Source of the DNA: JBDHWI01 sp964590135
GTDB taxonomy: Bacteria > Chloroflexota > Anaerolineae > J036 > Brachytrichaceae
Reading direction: 5' to 3'
DNA length: 64,000 nt
NCBI GenBank assembly: GCA_964590135.1
Contig: CAZPVX010000022.1
Location: forward strand, 1-64,000
Part shown: positions 9,522 to 17,767 of the stretch, one piece after another
Position numbering within the stretch: position 1 is the first letter of the stretch
Layout: every line of letters begins with the position of its first letter
Program-made: the position numbers and the translations under genes
Notes under the pieces: generated by a model
The model's database searches: none
Told to the model about the DNA's origin: nothing
The model's input: the letters and a program-made list of their open reading frames with translations, nothing else

Positions 9522-12325
9522 ACAACACAATCGATCTCGCCGGCGAGTGGGATTTCCAACTCGACCCGCAGGACTGCGGCATCGCCTATGGCTGGTTCAA
9601 TCGCGCGCTGGAGCAGCGTATCCATTTGCCCGGCTCATTGCAAGCGCAGGGTTTTGGCGATGACATCACGTTGAACACGCGCTGGATCGGCGATGTCGTC
9701 GATCGCGCCTATTTTGCTGAGGATCGCTATGCGCCATACCGGCAAGCCGGCGACATTAAGGTGCCGTTCTGGTTGCAACCCGACAAGCACTATCGCGGCG
9801 CGGCGTGGTATCAACGCGCAATCGACATTCCCGATGCGTGGCGGAGCCGGCGCATCACGCTTGCCCTGGAGCGCCCGCACTGGGAGACGCGCGTCTGGCT
9901 CGACGACCGCTATGCCGGAGCGAATAACAGCCTGTCCACGCCGCACGTCTACGATTTCGGCTGCGACGTCGCGCCGGGCCGGCATTACATCACAGTGCGC
10001 GTGAGCAACGAGATGATCGTCGATGTTGGGCAGAATGCGCACAGCGTGTCGGAGCATACGCAGACCAACTGGAATGGCATCATCGGCAACATCGCACTGG
10101 CTGCCGGCAGCCCTGTCTTCATCGATGACGTGCAGGTGTATCCGAATGTGCAGCGCAAAACAGCGCGCGTGCACGTGCAATTGGCGAATGCGCTTATGCA
10201 GGAAGCAACGGTGAGCGTGTCGCTTGCCGCTGCATCGGCGAATGCGAATCGATCGCACTGCCCTGCGCCTGTCTCAACGCAGGCGCACGTGGCAGCCAGC
10301 AGCAATGCGCTTGAGATCGACTATTTGCTGGGGGATGAGGCTGTGACCTGGGATGAGTTTATGCCGGCGCTGTACACGCTTACGGTGAACATCACAGGAA
10401 GCGTTGATGGCCGCACCATCGACGATACGAAGGTTGTTCGCTTCGGCCTGCGCGAAGTTGGCATCATCGGCACGCAGTTGGCGATCAATGGCCGGCCCAT
10501 CTTCATCCGCGGCACGTTGGAATGCGCCATCTTCCCGCGCACTGGCTACCCGCCGGCGGATGTCGAATCGTGGAAGCGCGTGATCGGCGTGGCAAAGGCG
10601 CACGGGCTGAATCATCTTCGCTTTCACTCATGGTGCCCGCCCGAGGCTGCATTCATCGCCGGCGATGAGATGGGTTTCTACTTTCAAGTGGAGTGCGCGG
10701 CGTGGGCAAATCAGGGTGCAACCATTGGCGAGGGCCGGCCGCTGGATCGCTGGCTGTACGAAGAGGCGCATCGCATCGTGCGCGCGTACGGCAACCACCC
10801 GTCGTTCATCATGATGGCATATGGCAATGAGCCAGCGGGTCGCGACCGCGATTATCTGGCAAAGTGGGTGCGCTATTGGCGCGGATTCGATCCGCGTAGA
10901 TTGCACACCGGCGGCGCCGGCTGGCCTATTCTCGCGGAGAACGACTATCACAACATCCCTGAGCCGCGCATCCAGGGTTGGGGACAGGAATTACGCTCGC
11001 GCATCAACGCGAAGCCGCCGGAGACGACGACTGATTACAGCGATTGGGTGCAACGCCTGAACAAGCCCATCGTCAGCCACGAGATCGGCCAATGGTGCGT
11101 CTATCCCAACTTCGACGAGATCGGGAAATACACCGGGCCGGTAAAGGCGAAGAATTTTGAAATCTTCCGCGACTCGCTCAATGCCAATCACATGGGTGAT
11201 CAAGCGCATGATTTCCTGCTTGCCAGCGGCAAATTGCAGGTGCTGTGCTACAAGGAAGATATCGAATCGGCGCTGCGCACGCCGGGGTTTGCCGGCTTTC
11301 ACCTGCTCGATTTGCACGACTTCCCCGGGCAAGGCACCGCGCTGGTCGGCGTGCTGGATCCATTCTGGGAAGAAAAAGGCTACGTGACGCCGGCGGAATA
11401 CAGCCGCTTCTGCAATAGCACTGTGCTGCTCGCGCGCATGCCCAAGCGCATCTGGCAGACAGGCGAAATATTCAGTGCCGACCTGGATATTGCACACTTT
11501 GGCCCCGAGCCGCTGAAAGACGTCATCATCGATTGGTCGCTGGTGAGTGCCGGCGGTGTGGTGGCAGCGCAGGGCGAACTCAGCGCGGCAGACATTCCCA
11601 TCGGCAATGGCACGCGCATCGGTCGCATCGAGGTGGCGCTGGATGGATTTGCGCCGGCGCGCCAATACGCGCTCGTCACATCAATTCGCGACGCGCACAT
11701 CGAAAATGATTGGGACATCTGGGTGTTCGCCGATGACGTGGATGTTCGCGCGTCTGGCGACGTGTTGATCGTGAATGCGCTCGACGACGGGGCGATGACG
11801 CGCCTGGCGCAGGGCGGCAAGGTGTTGTTGATGCTGTCGCCGGCGCGCGTGAAGGTCGATTCGGTGATCGGCTTTTCCAGCGTGTTCTGGAACACTTCAT
11901 GGACGAAGATGCGGCCATCGACCCACACTGCGAAGCCATCCATTGGTCAGGCTCCGCACACGCTCGGCATCCTGTGCAACCCGGGTCACGCCGCTTTCGC
12001 AGAATTTCCCACAGAATCACATAGCAATTGGCAGTGGTGGGAGTTGATACATGGCGCAGCCGCCATGACACTGGACCGCATGCCGCCGGCGTTGCGTCCG
12101 CTGGTGCAGCCGATCGACACGTGGTTCGAGAACCGCCGGCTGGGGCTGTTGTTCGAGGCGCGCGTGAATGGCGGCAGTCTGGCGGTCTGCTCGATGGATC
12201 TGCAGAGCGACCTTGACCGGCGCATCGTGGCGCGGCAGATGCTGCATAGCCTGTTGGGCTATATGGCGAGCGACGCGTTTGCGCCGCAGATCGAGGTGGA
12301 TGCCGGCGCCATTCGCGCGTTGTGA
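9518..12325 (+). CDS. glycoside hydrolase family 2 protein
   Basis: A 935-residue GH2-type enzyme with an N-terminal sugar-binding jelly roll (about 1-185), an immunoglobulin-like domain (about 190-325), a TIM barrel (about 330-640) and C-terminal beta domains. The acid/base candidate is Glu438 in YGNEPAG and the nucleophile candidate is Glu522 in SHEIGQW. No signal peptide is seen, so it probably acts on imported oligosaccharides. It starts inside the stop of the DUF5107-TPR gene and shares its transcript. Beta-galactosidase, beta-glucuronidase or beta-mannosidase activity cannot be told apart here. Confidence 0.9.
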   Translation: MNNTIDLAGEWDFQLDPQDCGIAYGWFNRALEQRIHLPGSLQAQGFGDDITLNTRWIGDVVDRAYFAEDRYAPYRQAGDIKVPFWLQPDKHYRGAAWYQRAIDIPDAWRSRRITLALERPHWETRVWLDDRYAGANNSLSTPHVYDFGCDVAPGRHYITVRVSNEMIVDVGQNAHSVSEHTQTNWNGIIGNIALAAGSPVFIDDVQVYPNVQRKTARVHVQLANALMQEATVSVSLAAASANANRSHCPAPVSTQAHVAASSNALEIDYLLGDEAVTWDEFMPALYTLTVNITGSVDGRTIDDTKVVRFGLREVGIIGTQLAINGRPIFIRGTLECAIFPRTGYPPADVESWKRVIGVAKAHGLNHLRFHSWCPPEAAFIAGDEMGFYFQVECAAWANQGATIGEGRPLDRWLYEEAHRIVRAYGNHPSFIMMAYGNEPAGRDRDYLAKWVRYWRGFDPRRLHTGGAGWPILAENDYHNIPEPRIQGWGQELRSRINAKPPETTTDYSDWVQRLNKPIVSHEIGQWCVYPNFDEIGKYTGPVKAKNFEIFRDSLNANHMGDQAHDFLLASGKLQVLCYKEDIESALRTPGFAGFHLLDLHDFPGQGTALVGVLDPFWEEKGYVTPAEYSRFCNSTVLLARMPKRIWQTGEIFSADLDIAHFGPEPLKDVIIDWSLVSAGGVVAAQGELSAADIPIGNGTRIGRIEVALDGFAPARQYALVTSIRDAHIENDWDIWVFADDVDVRASGDVLIVNALDDGAMTRLAQGGKVLLMLSPARVKVDSVIGFSSVFWNTSWTKMRPSTHTAKPSIGQAPHTLGILCNPGHAAFAEFPTESHSNWQWWELIHGAAAMTLDRMPPALRPLVQPIDTWFENRRLGLLFEARVNGGSLAVCSMDLQSDLDRRIVARQMLHSLLGYMASDAFAPQIEVDAGAIRAL

Positions 12326-12331
12326 CGAATT

Positions 12332-12372
12332 GCGGATTACGCGGATCGCCCTTGCGCGCCCGCGTAATCCGC
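12332..12372. repeat. inverted repeat at convergent gene ends
   Basis: GCGGATTACGCGG (12332-12344) pairs exactly with CCGCGTAATCCGC (12360-12372) across a 15-base loop. It lies just after the GH2 stop and forms the last codons of the convergent membrane-protein gene. It may serve as a two-way terminator and belongs to a recurring 'GATTACGCGGAT' type of intergenic repeat. Confidence 0.55.
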
Positions 12373-13170
12373 AGCGGAAAACTTTTCGCCGGCGCGGCGC
12401 AGAAAGACGTGCGCTGCCAGCAACAGTAAGACCATCTCGATGGCATTCCACCAGAAATGCACATCAAGCCGAATCGCTGTGGTCAGGCCGGGCAATGTGC
12501 AAAGGAAGGTGCCTTGCGTGAAAGCGCTGCGCGCAAGCCAGCCATCGCGACCCACAATACCCGGCAAGCCCTGCGCCGTGACATTGGTGACGCCTAATTG
12601 ACGCAGCTCTTCAAGCACCTGCAGATAGCGCACAAAGGTGTAGGAATGCTCGATGGCATGCAACCCTGCCACAAGGACCAGCCCATACGCCCAAAGGTTG
12701 CGCATCCGGCCTTTGATCACCAGCCACAACACGACGAATAGCACCGCCCAGTTCCACACAAAATGCACCCATTCGGCGTTTGCCGCCGAAAGCAGACCAT
12801 TGGATTGACGCGCCGTCCAGAACAGCACGTAGTATTGCACCCACTGCACCAGATGCTCGATCGTATGCACGCCCTGCATCACCAGCAGCGCGCTCAGCAC
12901 ACCAACCATCGATCCGAAAAGCCGCGCATCCTCTCGCCACTTCACCATGCCGATGGGCAGCAACGTCGCCAGCACGATGGCGGTGAAGGTCCAACCCGGA
13001 AACTGAAGCACGATCACAGCAAACGCGCCCAGCGCCAGTCCGATCAACAAGGCGGCAATGGCGGCTTTGGCGTGCCGGCGCGGATGCAGCAGTTGCAGCA
13101 CTGGCAAGTGAGACTGGCTGATCGTCTTCAGACTCCATCCGCGCGAGGATGCGTTCAAGCTGATGTTCAT
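12337..13170 (-). CDS. polytopic membrane protein with duplicated HxIEH and VHFxWN motifs
   Basis: A 277-residue protein with about seven transmembrane segments. It shows an internal duplication: HTIEH at 102-106 followed by VHFVWN at 135-140, then HAIEH at 171-175 followed by VHFWWN at 237-242. The paired histidines and glutamates within or beside membrane helices could bind metal or haem; this is inference. Its start overlaps the stop of the CRTAC1-like gene (ATGA), so the two are co-translated. I do not recognise a named family. The last codons are encoded by an inverted repeat, so the C-terminus may be an addition. Confidence 0.75.
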   Translation of the reverse strand: MNISLNASSRGWSLKTISQSHLPVLQLLHPRRHAKAAIAALLIGLALGAFAVIVLQFPGWTFTAIVLATLLPIGMVKWREDARLFGSMVGVLSALLVMQGVHTIEHLVQWVQYYVLFWTARQSNGLLSAANAEWVHFVWNWAVLFVVLWLVIKGRMRNLWAYGLVLVAGLHAIEHSYTFVRYLQVLEELRQLGVTNVTAQGLPGIVGRDGWLARSAFTQGTFLCTLPGLTTAIRLDVHFWWNAIEMVLLLLAAHVFLRRAGEKFSAADYAGAQGRSA

Positions 13171-14834
13171 CGGATTACCTCATTCAATGTCTGTGACTGA
13201 ATCTTTTCGACGCGCGAGACTCTGCCGTCGGGCCAGATCACGTCGAGATGCTGGATGGTTGCGCCGGCTGGCACGCCAAAGTGAATGCGCGCCGGCTCGC
13301 CCGAAAGATAGCCGCTCGTCGCGCGCGCCTCGCGCTGGAAAATGCCGGCGCTGGTATGCAGTTGCAACACCGCGCCGATGGCGGCAACGTTGACCGACTT
13401 CGGCCAATGCAGATCGACCAGCACACTTGTCCCTCCGCATAGTCGATTTTCAAAAATCTGCGCCGGCGTGCGAAGGTTGTTGATCACGATGTCAAGGTCG
13501 CCATCGCCATCCAGATCAGCCATCTGCATGCCGCGCCCGCTGCCCTGCGAATCCAACCCCCAACTTTGCGCCGGCTGAAACGCGCCATGCTGTGTGTTGC
13601 GAAAGGCCTTGTTGCGCTCCACCAATTCGCCGTTGGGCAGATGTTTGAACAGGTTGCTGGCGATCATGCCATTGACGACATACAGATCGAGGAAGCCATC
13701 GCGATCGAGATCGCCGAAGCGACCGGCCCAACTCCAGCCCGTGGCATCGATGCTGCGTTGTGGCGCCTCGTTGCGCCACACGCCGTCCGCGCCGCGTCGC
13801 AGCAGCACATTCTGGACGATCTGGCGATCGTCTGGTTCGCGCTTTTCCTGTGTGGCTTGAATCATCGGCAGCCATTCGGCCAGCACCGCCGGCGAGGTGT
13901 CGGGTGGATTCATGTCGGTGGTGAAGAGCGCTGTGCGGCCATCGTTGTCGAGGGCGCCCCAGTCGATGCTCATGGTGCTGTGCGAGGTGGTGGCGAAGGG
14001 GCGCGTCGGCTGCCATGCCCCATCCTGCTGATGCAGCCAGATGCCATCCTGCAGTTGAAAGTCGTTTGCAACCCATATGTCGCGCCGGCCATCGCCGTTC
14101 AGGTCGATCAAGCCAATGGCGAGCGCCTCTGCGCGGTCAGCCAGGCGCGCGGCGGCAAAGCCGTCGCTGGTGTTCAGGTAGAGATACACGCCGGCCTGCT
14201 GCATCAGGGATGATTGCGCCTGCTTCAGTTCGATATCGTACGCGCCGGTCACCAGGTCGAGCCGGCCATCATCGTTGAGGTCAGCCCAGGACATGGCGTA
14301 GGCAGGATGCATTACGCCGCGCAGGTCGCCGCGCGCGAAGCGACGCTGGCCGAGGTTGCGCAGATACAGCACGCCGGCCTCGCGCTGAGTCAGCACGATG
14401 TCGAACCGGCCATCGGCATCCACATCGACCGAGGCGACTGCGCGCGTAAATGGCACATCCAGCTCAGCCGGCGTGAAATTCAAGCCACCCTCATTCCACA
14501 AAATCTTCGCCGGTCCGTCGACGCTGGCGAAGACAAGGTCGAGGTCGCCATCATCGTCGAGGTCGTTCACGGCAAGGCCGGCGCCATTGCTGATGTAGGT
14601 GGCGATGTCGCGGATGCGGCCGCCGGTGATGAAGGGCAGTGAATGCTCAACAAAGCGGTTTTCACAGGCATCAGACGTGTCGAGGATGGTGGAGCGTATG
14701 GTCGCCGGCAGGTTGGGGGCAAGGGTGGGGCGCACCGAAGCCGGCGCGGACTGGCATGCTGCCAGTGCCAGCATCAGACTGAGGATTGCTGCGCGCGGTG
14801 CTGAAGTGTGCACGTCCAATCTCCTCTCGCTCAA
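13167..14834 (-). CDS. CRTAC1-like FG-GAP/VCBS repeat lipoprotein with ASPIC/UnbV domain
   Basis: A 555-residue exported protein. The N-terminus has a lipoprotein signal (LMLALAAC). About seven calcium-binding-type FG-GAP/VCBS loops follow, such as DLDDDGDLDLV, DVDADGRFDIV, DLNDDGRLDLV, DLNGDGRRDIW, DLDRDGFLDLYV and DLDGDGDLDIV. These form an integrin-alpha-like beta propeller. The C-terminal 70 residues match the ASPIC/UnbV module (REARATSGYLSGEPARIHFG). Such proteins sit at the cell surface and may mediate adhesion or ligand binding. The coupled membrane protein downstream is its obvious partner candidate. Confidence 0.88.
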   Translation of the reverse strand: MSERRLDVHTSAPRAAILSLMLALAACQSAPASVRPTLAPNLPATIRSTILDTSDACENRFVEHSLPFITGGRIRDIATYISNGAGLAVNDLDDDGDLDLVFASVDGPAKILWNEGGLNFTPAELDVPFTRAVASVDVDADGRFDIVLTQREAGVLYLRNLGQRRFARGDLRGVMHPAYAMSWADLNDDGRLDLVTGAYDIELKQAQSSLMQQAGVYLYLNTSDGFAAARLADRAEALAIGLIDLNGDGRRDIWVANDFQLQDGIWLHQQDGAWQPTRPFATTSHSTMSIDWGALDNDGRTALFTTDMNPPDTSPAVLAEWLPMIQATQEKREPDDRQIVQNVLLRRGADGVWRNEAPQRSIDATGWSWAGRFGDLDRDGFLDLYVVNGMIASNLFKHLPNGELVERNKAFRNTQHGAFQPAQSWGLDSQGSGRGMQMADLDGDGDLDIVINNLRTPAQIFENRLCGGTSVLVDLHWPKSVNVAAIGAVLQLHTSAGIFQREARATSGYLSGEPARIHFGVPAGATIQHLDVIWPDGRVSRVEKIQSQTLNEVIR

Positions 14835-14992
14835 TGCGACCTGCTCTCCTGCAAACGCAGGAGATTTTACGAATGAAACTTGCTCTGGGCAATTGCGCGC
14901 ATCGTCTCATGCGGGCATCACTGAAAACGCAGGCTTGGTTGAATTGTGGTCATGCGCGCGTGCTCGCGGCGCAGCCCCGGCGCATCGTGCGC

Positions 14993-16048
14993 CTACGATT
15001 TCTGCAACACATCCTTTACCGCTGTCGCAAATCGATCCACATCGGCCTCTGTCGTATCCCATGAGCACATCCAGCGCACCACTACATGCTCGACGTCGTG
15101 CTCTGCCCATTCGTAGAAGAACGAGTGTTGCAAGAGCGCCGGCACTGCGCTCTTCGGCACGATCACGAATACAGCATTGGACTGCACTGGATAGGCGATC
15201 GGTGCGACATCCTTCATCCAGTTCGCCAGCCGCTGCGCCATCGCATTGGCGTTTTGGGCGTTGCGCAGCCACAGGTCGCTCTGCAACAACGCATCAAACT
15301 GCGCAGCGATGTAGCGCATCTTCGATGCCAGTTGCAGCCCCTGCTTGCGGATGAACTTGAAGTTTGACCTCCCTCTCATGCTGTGAGCGGTGAGAGCGGG
15401 AAAAAGCACGACCGCCTCGCCGCCCAGCATGCCATTCTTCGTGCCGCCAAACGAGAGCACATCGACGCCGGCGTCTCGCGTGAACGCGCGAAGCGGCAGA
15501 CCCAACGCTGCTGCTGCATTGCTGATGCGCGCGCCGTCCATGTGCAGCAGCAAGCCATTTGTATGCGCAAAATCTGCCAGCGCCTGAATCTCATCCACCG
15601 TATACACCGTGCCAAGCTCAGTGCTTTGGGTGATGGAGACCACCCGCGGTTGAACATGATGCTCGACCCCCAGGCCGTGCAGGTGGCGCTTCACCAGATC
15701 CATGGTGAGCTTGCCGTCAGGTGTGGCGCAGGGCAACAACTTCGCGCCGGTGAAGCGCTCTGGCGCGCCGCACTCGTCGACGTGAATGTGTGATGTGTCG
15801 GTGCAGATGATGGCGTGGTAGCTCTCGGTCATCGCCTTCAAGCCCAGCACGTTGGCTGCCGTGCCATTGAAGACGAAGTAGACATCGATGTCATCGCCGA
15901 GATGCTGCTTGAAGGCGTCGCCGGCCTTTGCTGTGTAGGGATCTTCCCCATAGCCGACGACATGACCGGTGTTCGCGTCGATAATCGCCTGCATGATCTG
16001 CGGATGAACGCCGGCGTTGTTGTCGCTGGCGAAAGTGCGCTGTGTCAT
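14993..16048 (-). CDS. low-specificity L-threonine aldolase, PLP-dependent
   Basis: A 351-residue fold-type I PLP enzyme that splits threonine to glycine and acetaldehyde. The pyridoxal lysine is Lys204 in SFGGTKNG. Other family marks are the N-terminal SDNNAGVHP, the HMDGAR segment with Asp171, and HIHVDECGAP near residue 90. The ATG at 16048 has a TAGAAT box ending six bases upstream and no Shine-Dalgarno site, so its mRNA is probably leaderless. It is divergent from selD with only 39 bases between the starts, so the promoters overlap. The gene is often called ltaE, but paralogues with other substrates exist. Confidence 0.88.
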   Translation of the reverse strand: MTQRTFASDNNAGVHPQIMQAIIDANTGHVVGYGEDPYTAKAGDAFKQHLGDDIDVYFVFNGTAANVLGLKAMTESYHAIICTDTSHIHVDECGAPERFTGAKLLPCATPDGKLTMDLVKRHLHGLGVEHHVQPRVVSITQSTELGTVYTVDEIQALADFAHTNGLLLHMDGARISNAAAALGLPLRAFTRDAGVDVLSFGGTKNGMLGGEAVVLFPALTAHSMRGRSNFKFIRKQGLQLASKMRYIAAQFDALLQSDLWLRNAQNANAMAQRLANWMKDVAPIAYPVQSNAVFVIVPKSAVPALLQHSFFYEWAEHDVEHVVVRWMCSWDTTEADVDRFATAVKDVLQKS

Positions 16049-16054
16049 GTCGCG

Positions 16055-16060
16055 ATTCTA
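16055..16060 (-). promoter_or_regulatory. -10 box of the threonine aldolase gene (leaderless type)
   Basis: TAGAAT on the minus strand ends six bases before the ATG at 16048. It lies inside the 39-base divergent region shared with selD, whose own candidate -10 box TAAGAT is at 16073-16078. Confidence 0.5.
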
Positions 16061-16087
16061 CTTTTCCCGCGATAAGATGGGGCATCC

Positions 16088-17140
16088 ATGACAACTGGCA
16101 AACGGATCAAGCTGACGTCGATGGCGTCGTGCGCCGGCTGAGCGGGCAAGCTCAGCCCAGAGGCGCTGGCCGCCGTGTTGCGGCCACTTCAGCACACGTT
16201 CGCCCCAGCGGCGTTTCCGAACTTGCTCGTCGGTCTTGGCCAGCCCGACGATGCCGCCGTGTACCGCCTGACCGATGATCTCGCCATCGTGCAGACGGTC
16301 GATTTCTTTACGCCGGTCGTGGATGATCCATACGCCTACGGCGCGATTGCCGCAGCCAATGCACTGAGCGACATCTATGCGATGGGTGGCGACGTGCTGT
16401 TTGCGTTGAACATCGCTGCGTTGCCTGAGGATTTGCCGGCGGAGATGATCAGCGCCATTTTTCAGGGCGGCGCAGACAAAGTGGCCGAAGCCGGCGCAGT
16501 CATTGCCGGCGGTCACACCATCAAGGACAAAGAGCCGAAATACGGCCTTGCCGCCACTGGCATTGTGCATCCATCGCAGGTGATGGCGAAGGCCGGCGCA
16601 AAAGCCGGCGATGCGCTCATCCTCACCAAGCCGCTCGGCGCCGGCGTCATCACCACCGCGCTCAAGGGCGACCAGGCCGAGGCTGCGCATGTGGCTGCGG
16701 CCATCGCCAGCATGTCGCGGCTGAACAAGACTGCCGCGCAGTTGGCGCGCAAACACGGCGCGCGCGGTGGCACCGACATCACCGGCTTTGGGTTGATCGG
16801 CCATGCGATGGAGATGGCGGCCGGCACTGGCGCGCGCTTCGCCTTTCACTTCGATCGATTGCCCTTCCTGCCCGGTGCATTCCAATATGGCGAGGCATGG
16901 ATCTTCCCCGGCGGCGCATCCACCAATCAAGCCGCGTATCAGGCGCGGGTGAGCTTCGATGAAGGCTTGCAGGACTGGCAGCGCATGTTGTTGTTTGACC
17001 CCGAGACGAGCGGGGGATTGCTGATTGCGATTGCGGCAGACAAGGCGGATGCGCTGTTGGGCGATTTGCGCGCCGCGGGCGAGGATGCGCACCGCGTCGC
17101 CGAGGTTGTCGCCGGCGAGGGCATACATATTGCATCGTAG
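16088..17140 (+). CDS. selD: selenide, water dikinase, selenocysteine-containing (UGA recoded at 16139-16141)
   Basis: Makes selenophosphate from selenide and ATP for selenocysteine and selenouridine synthesis. Read from ATG 16088, the frame meets an in-frame TGA at codon 18 and then continues to the real stop at 17140 (350 residues). The context SCAG-Sec-AGKLSP aligns with the E. coli GAGCGCKISP segment, placing Sec18 at catalytic Cys17 and Lys21 at essential Lys20. Starting at the downstream ATG 16175 would remove both catalytic residues. A candidate bacterial SECIS hairpin follows the UGA. The body has family motifs such as GGHTIKDKEPKYG, DVLFALNIAALP and GTDITGFGLIGHAMEMA. A TAAGAT box sits nine bases before the ATG. 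selA, selB and selC must lie elsewhere. Confidence 0.92.
16139..16186 (+). promoter_or_regulatory. candidate bacterial SECIS element in selD
   Basis: Downstream of the UGA (16139-16141), TGGCCGC (16167-16173) pairs with GCGGCCA (16180-16186) around a six-base loop CGUGUU. The loop begins 32 bases after the UGA and has G in its second position. Both features fit the published bacterial SECIS model (apical loop 16-37 bases after UGA, G in the first two loop positions). A second hairpin, GGCTGAGC/GCTCAGCC, encloses the UGA itself. Confidence 0.65.
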
Positions 17141-17170
17141 AGGCTGCGAAATACCGCCTCTTCAACCACT

Positions 17171-17659
17171 TCATCCTTTCTTTGGCACGTGCAACTCGCT
17201 GCGCTTCAACACTTCTGGCGCAATGTGCGCCCACGCCTTCGCATCGAATCGCAGCTCCACCACCGCGCATGTTGGCAGGTCGCCGATCTGTGGCGAGAAA
17301 TGATGCGCCAGTTCGCTCATTTCGGGGTTGTGGCCGACCAGCATGGCGCACTTGGCATCATCATCCAAAGCGTGAATGAGATTGAGCAGCGCCGCCGGCG
17401 TCGCGCCATACATGCGCTCTTCGATTACGATCTTCTTGCGTTTGTAGTCGAGAGCCTTAGCAAGTATTTCTGCGGTGGTCAGCGCGCGCACGGCAGGGCT
17501 GGACAAAATCAAATCGGGTTCGAGACCGAGCTTTGCCAACCGCTCCCCCATCGCCGGCGCATCCTTTTTGCCGCGCCCGTTCAGGGGCCGATCACGGTCC
17601 GCGAGTGATGGATCATCCCAACTCGATTTGGCATGGCGAACCAGAAGCAGCGTTTTCAT
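17171..17659 (-). CDS. SixA-like phosphohistidine phosphatase (histidine phosphatase superfamily)
   Basis: A 162-residue single-domain phosphatase. The N-terminal VRHAKSSWDD holds the catalytic RHA/RHG-type histidine at position 9. A second catalytic histidine lies in LVGHNPEMSEL near residue 109. RPLNGRGKKDA and SPAVRALTTAEIL complete the SixA pattern. The E. coli homologue removes phosphate from ArcB or PTS histidines; the partner here is unknown. It converges on selD with 30 bases between the stops. The start is ATG 17659 and no Shine-Dalgarno site is obvious. Confidence 0.87.
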   Translation of the reverse strand: MKTLLLVRHAKSSWDDPSLADRDRPLNGRGKKDAPAMGERLAKLGLEPDLILSSPAVRALTTAEILAKALDYKRKKIVIEERMYGATPAALLNLIHALDDDAKCAMLVGHNPEMSELAHHFSPQIGDLPTCAVVELRFDAKAWAHIAPEVLKRSELHVPKKG

Positions 17660-17672
17660 GAGTGGTTAACCG

Positions 17673-17760
17673 CAGATTACACAGATTTCAGAGATTGCGC
17701 TTTATCAATCCGCGGAATCCATGTCATCCGCGGTTCAAATCTTTGTTTCAGTGTAATCTG
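17673..17760. repeat. intergenic inverted repeat
   Basis: CAGATTACAC (17673-17682) and GTGTAATCTG (17751-17760) are exact inverted copies flanking a region with a further short repeat (CCGCGG...CCGCGG). The element fills most of the gap between the divergent SixA and nucleotidyltransferase genes. Its right arm supplies TGTAAT (17752-17757), a candidate -10 box for the gene starting at 17768. Confidence 0.5.
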
Positions 17761-17767
17761 ATGCGAG

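Noticed and set aside
16136..16157. GGCTGAGC/GCTCAGCC hairpin as the SECIS itself
   Set aside because: The loop begins only two bases after the UGA codon, far closer than the accepted distance, and the UGA is inside the stem. The hairpin at 16167-16186 fits better.
16175..17140. SelD as a shorter protein starting at ATG 16175
   Set aside because: It would lack the catalytic Cys/Sec and the essential lysine. The conserved N-terminal residues are encoded upstream, interrupted only by the TGA.
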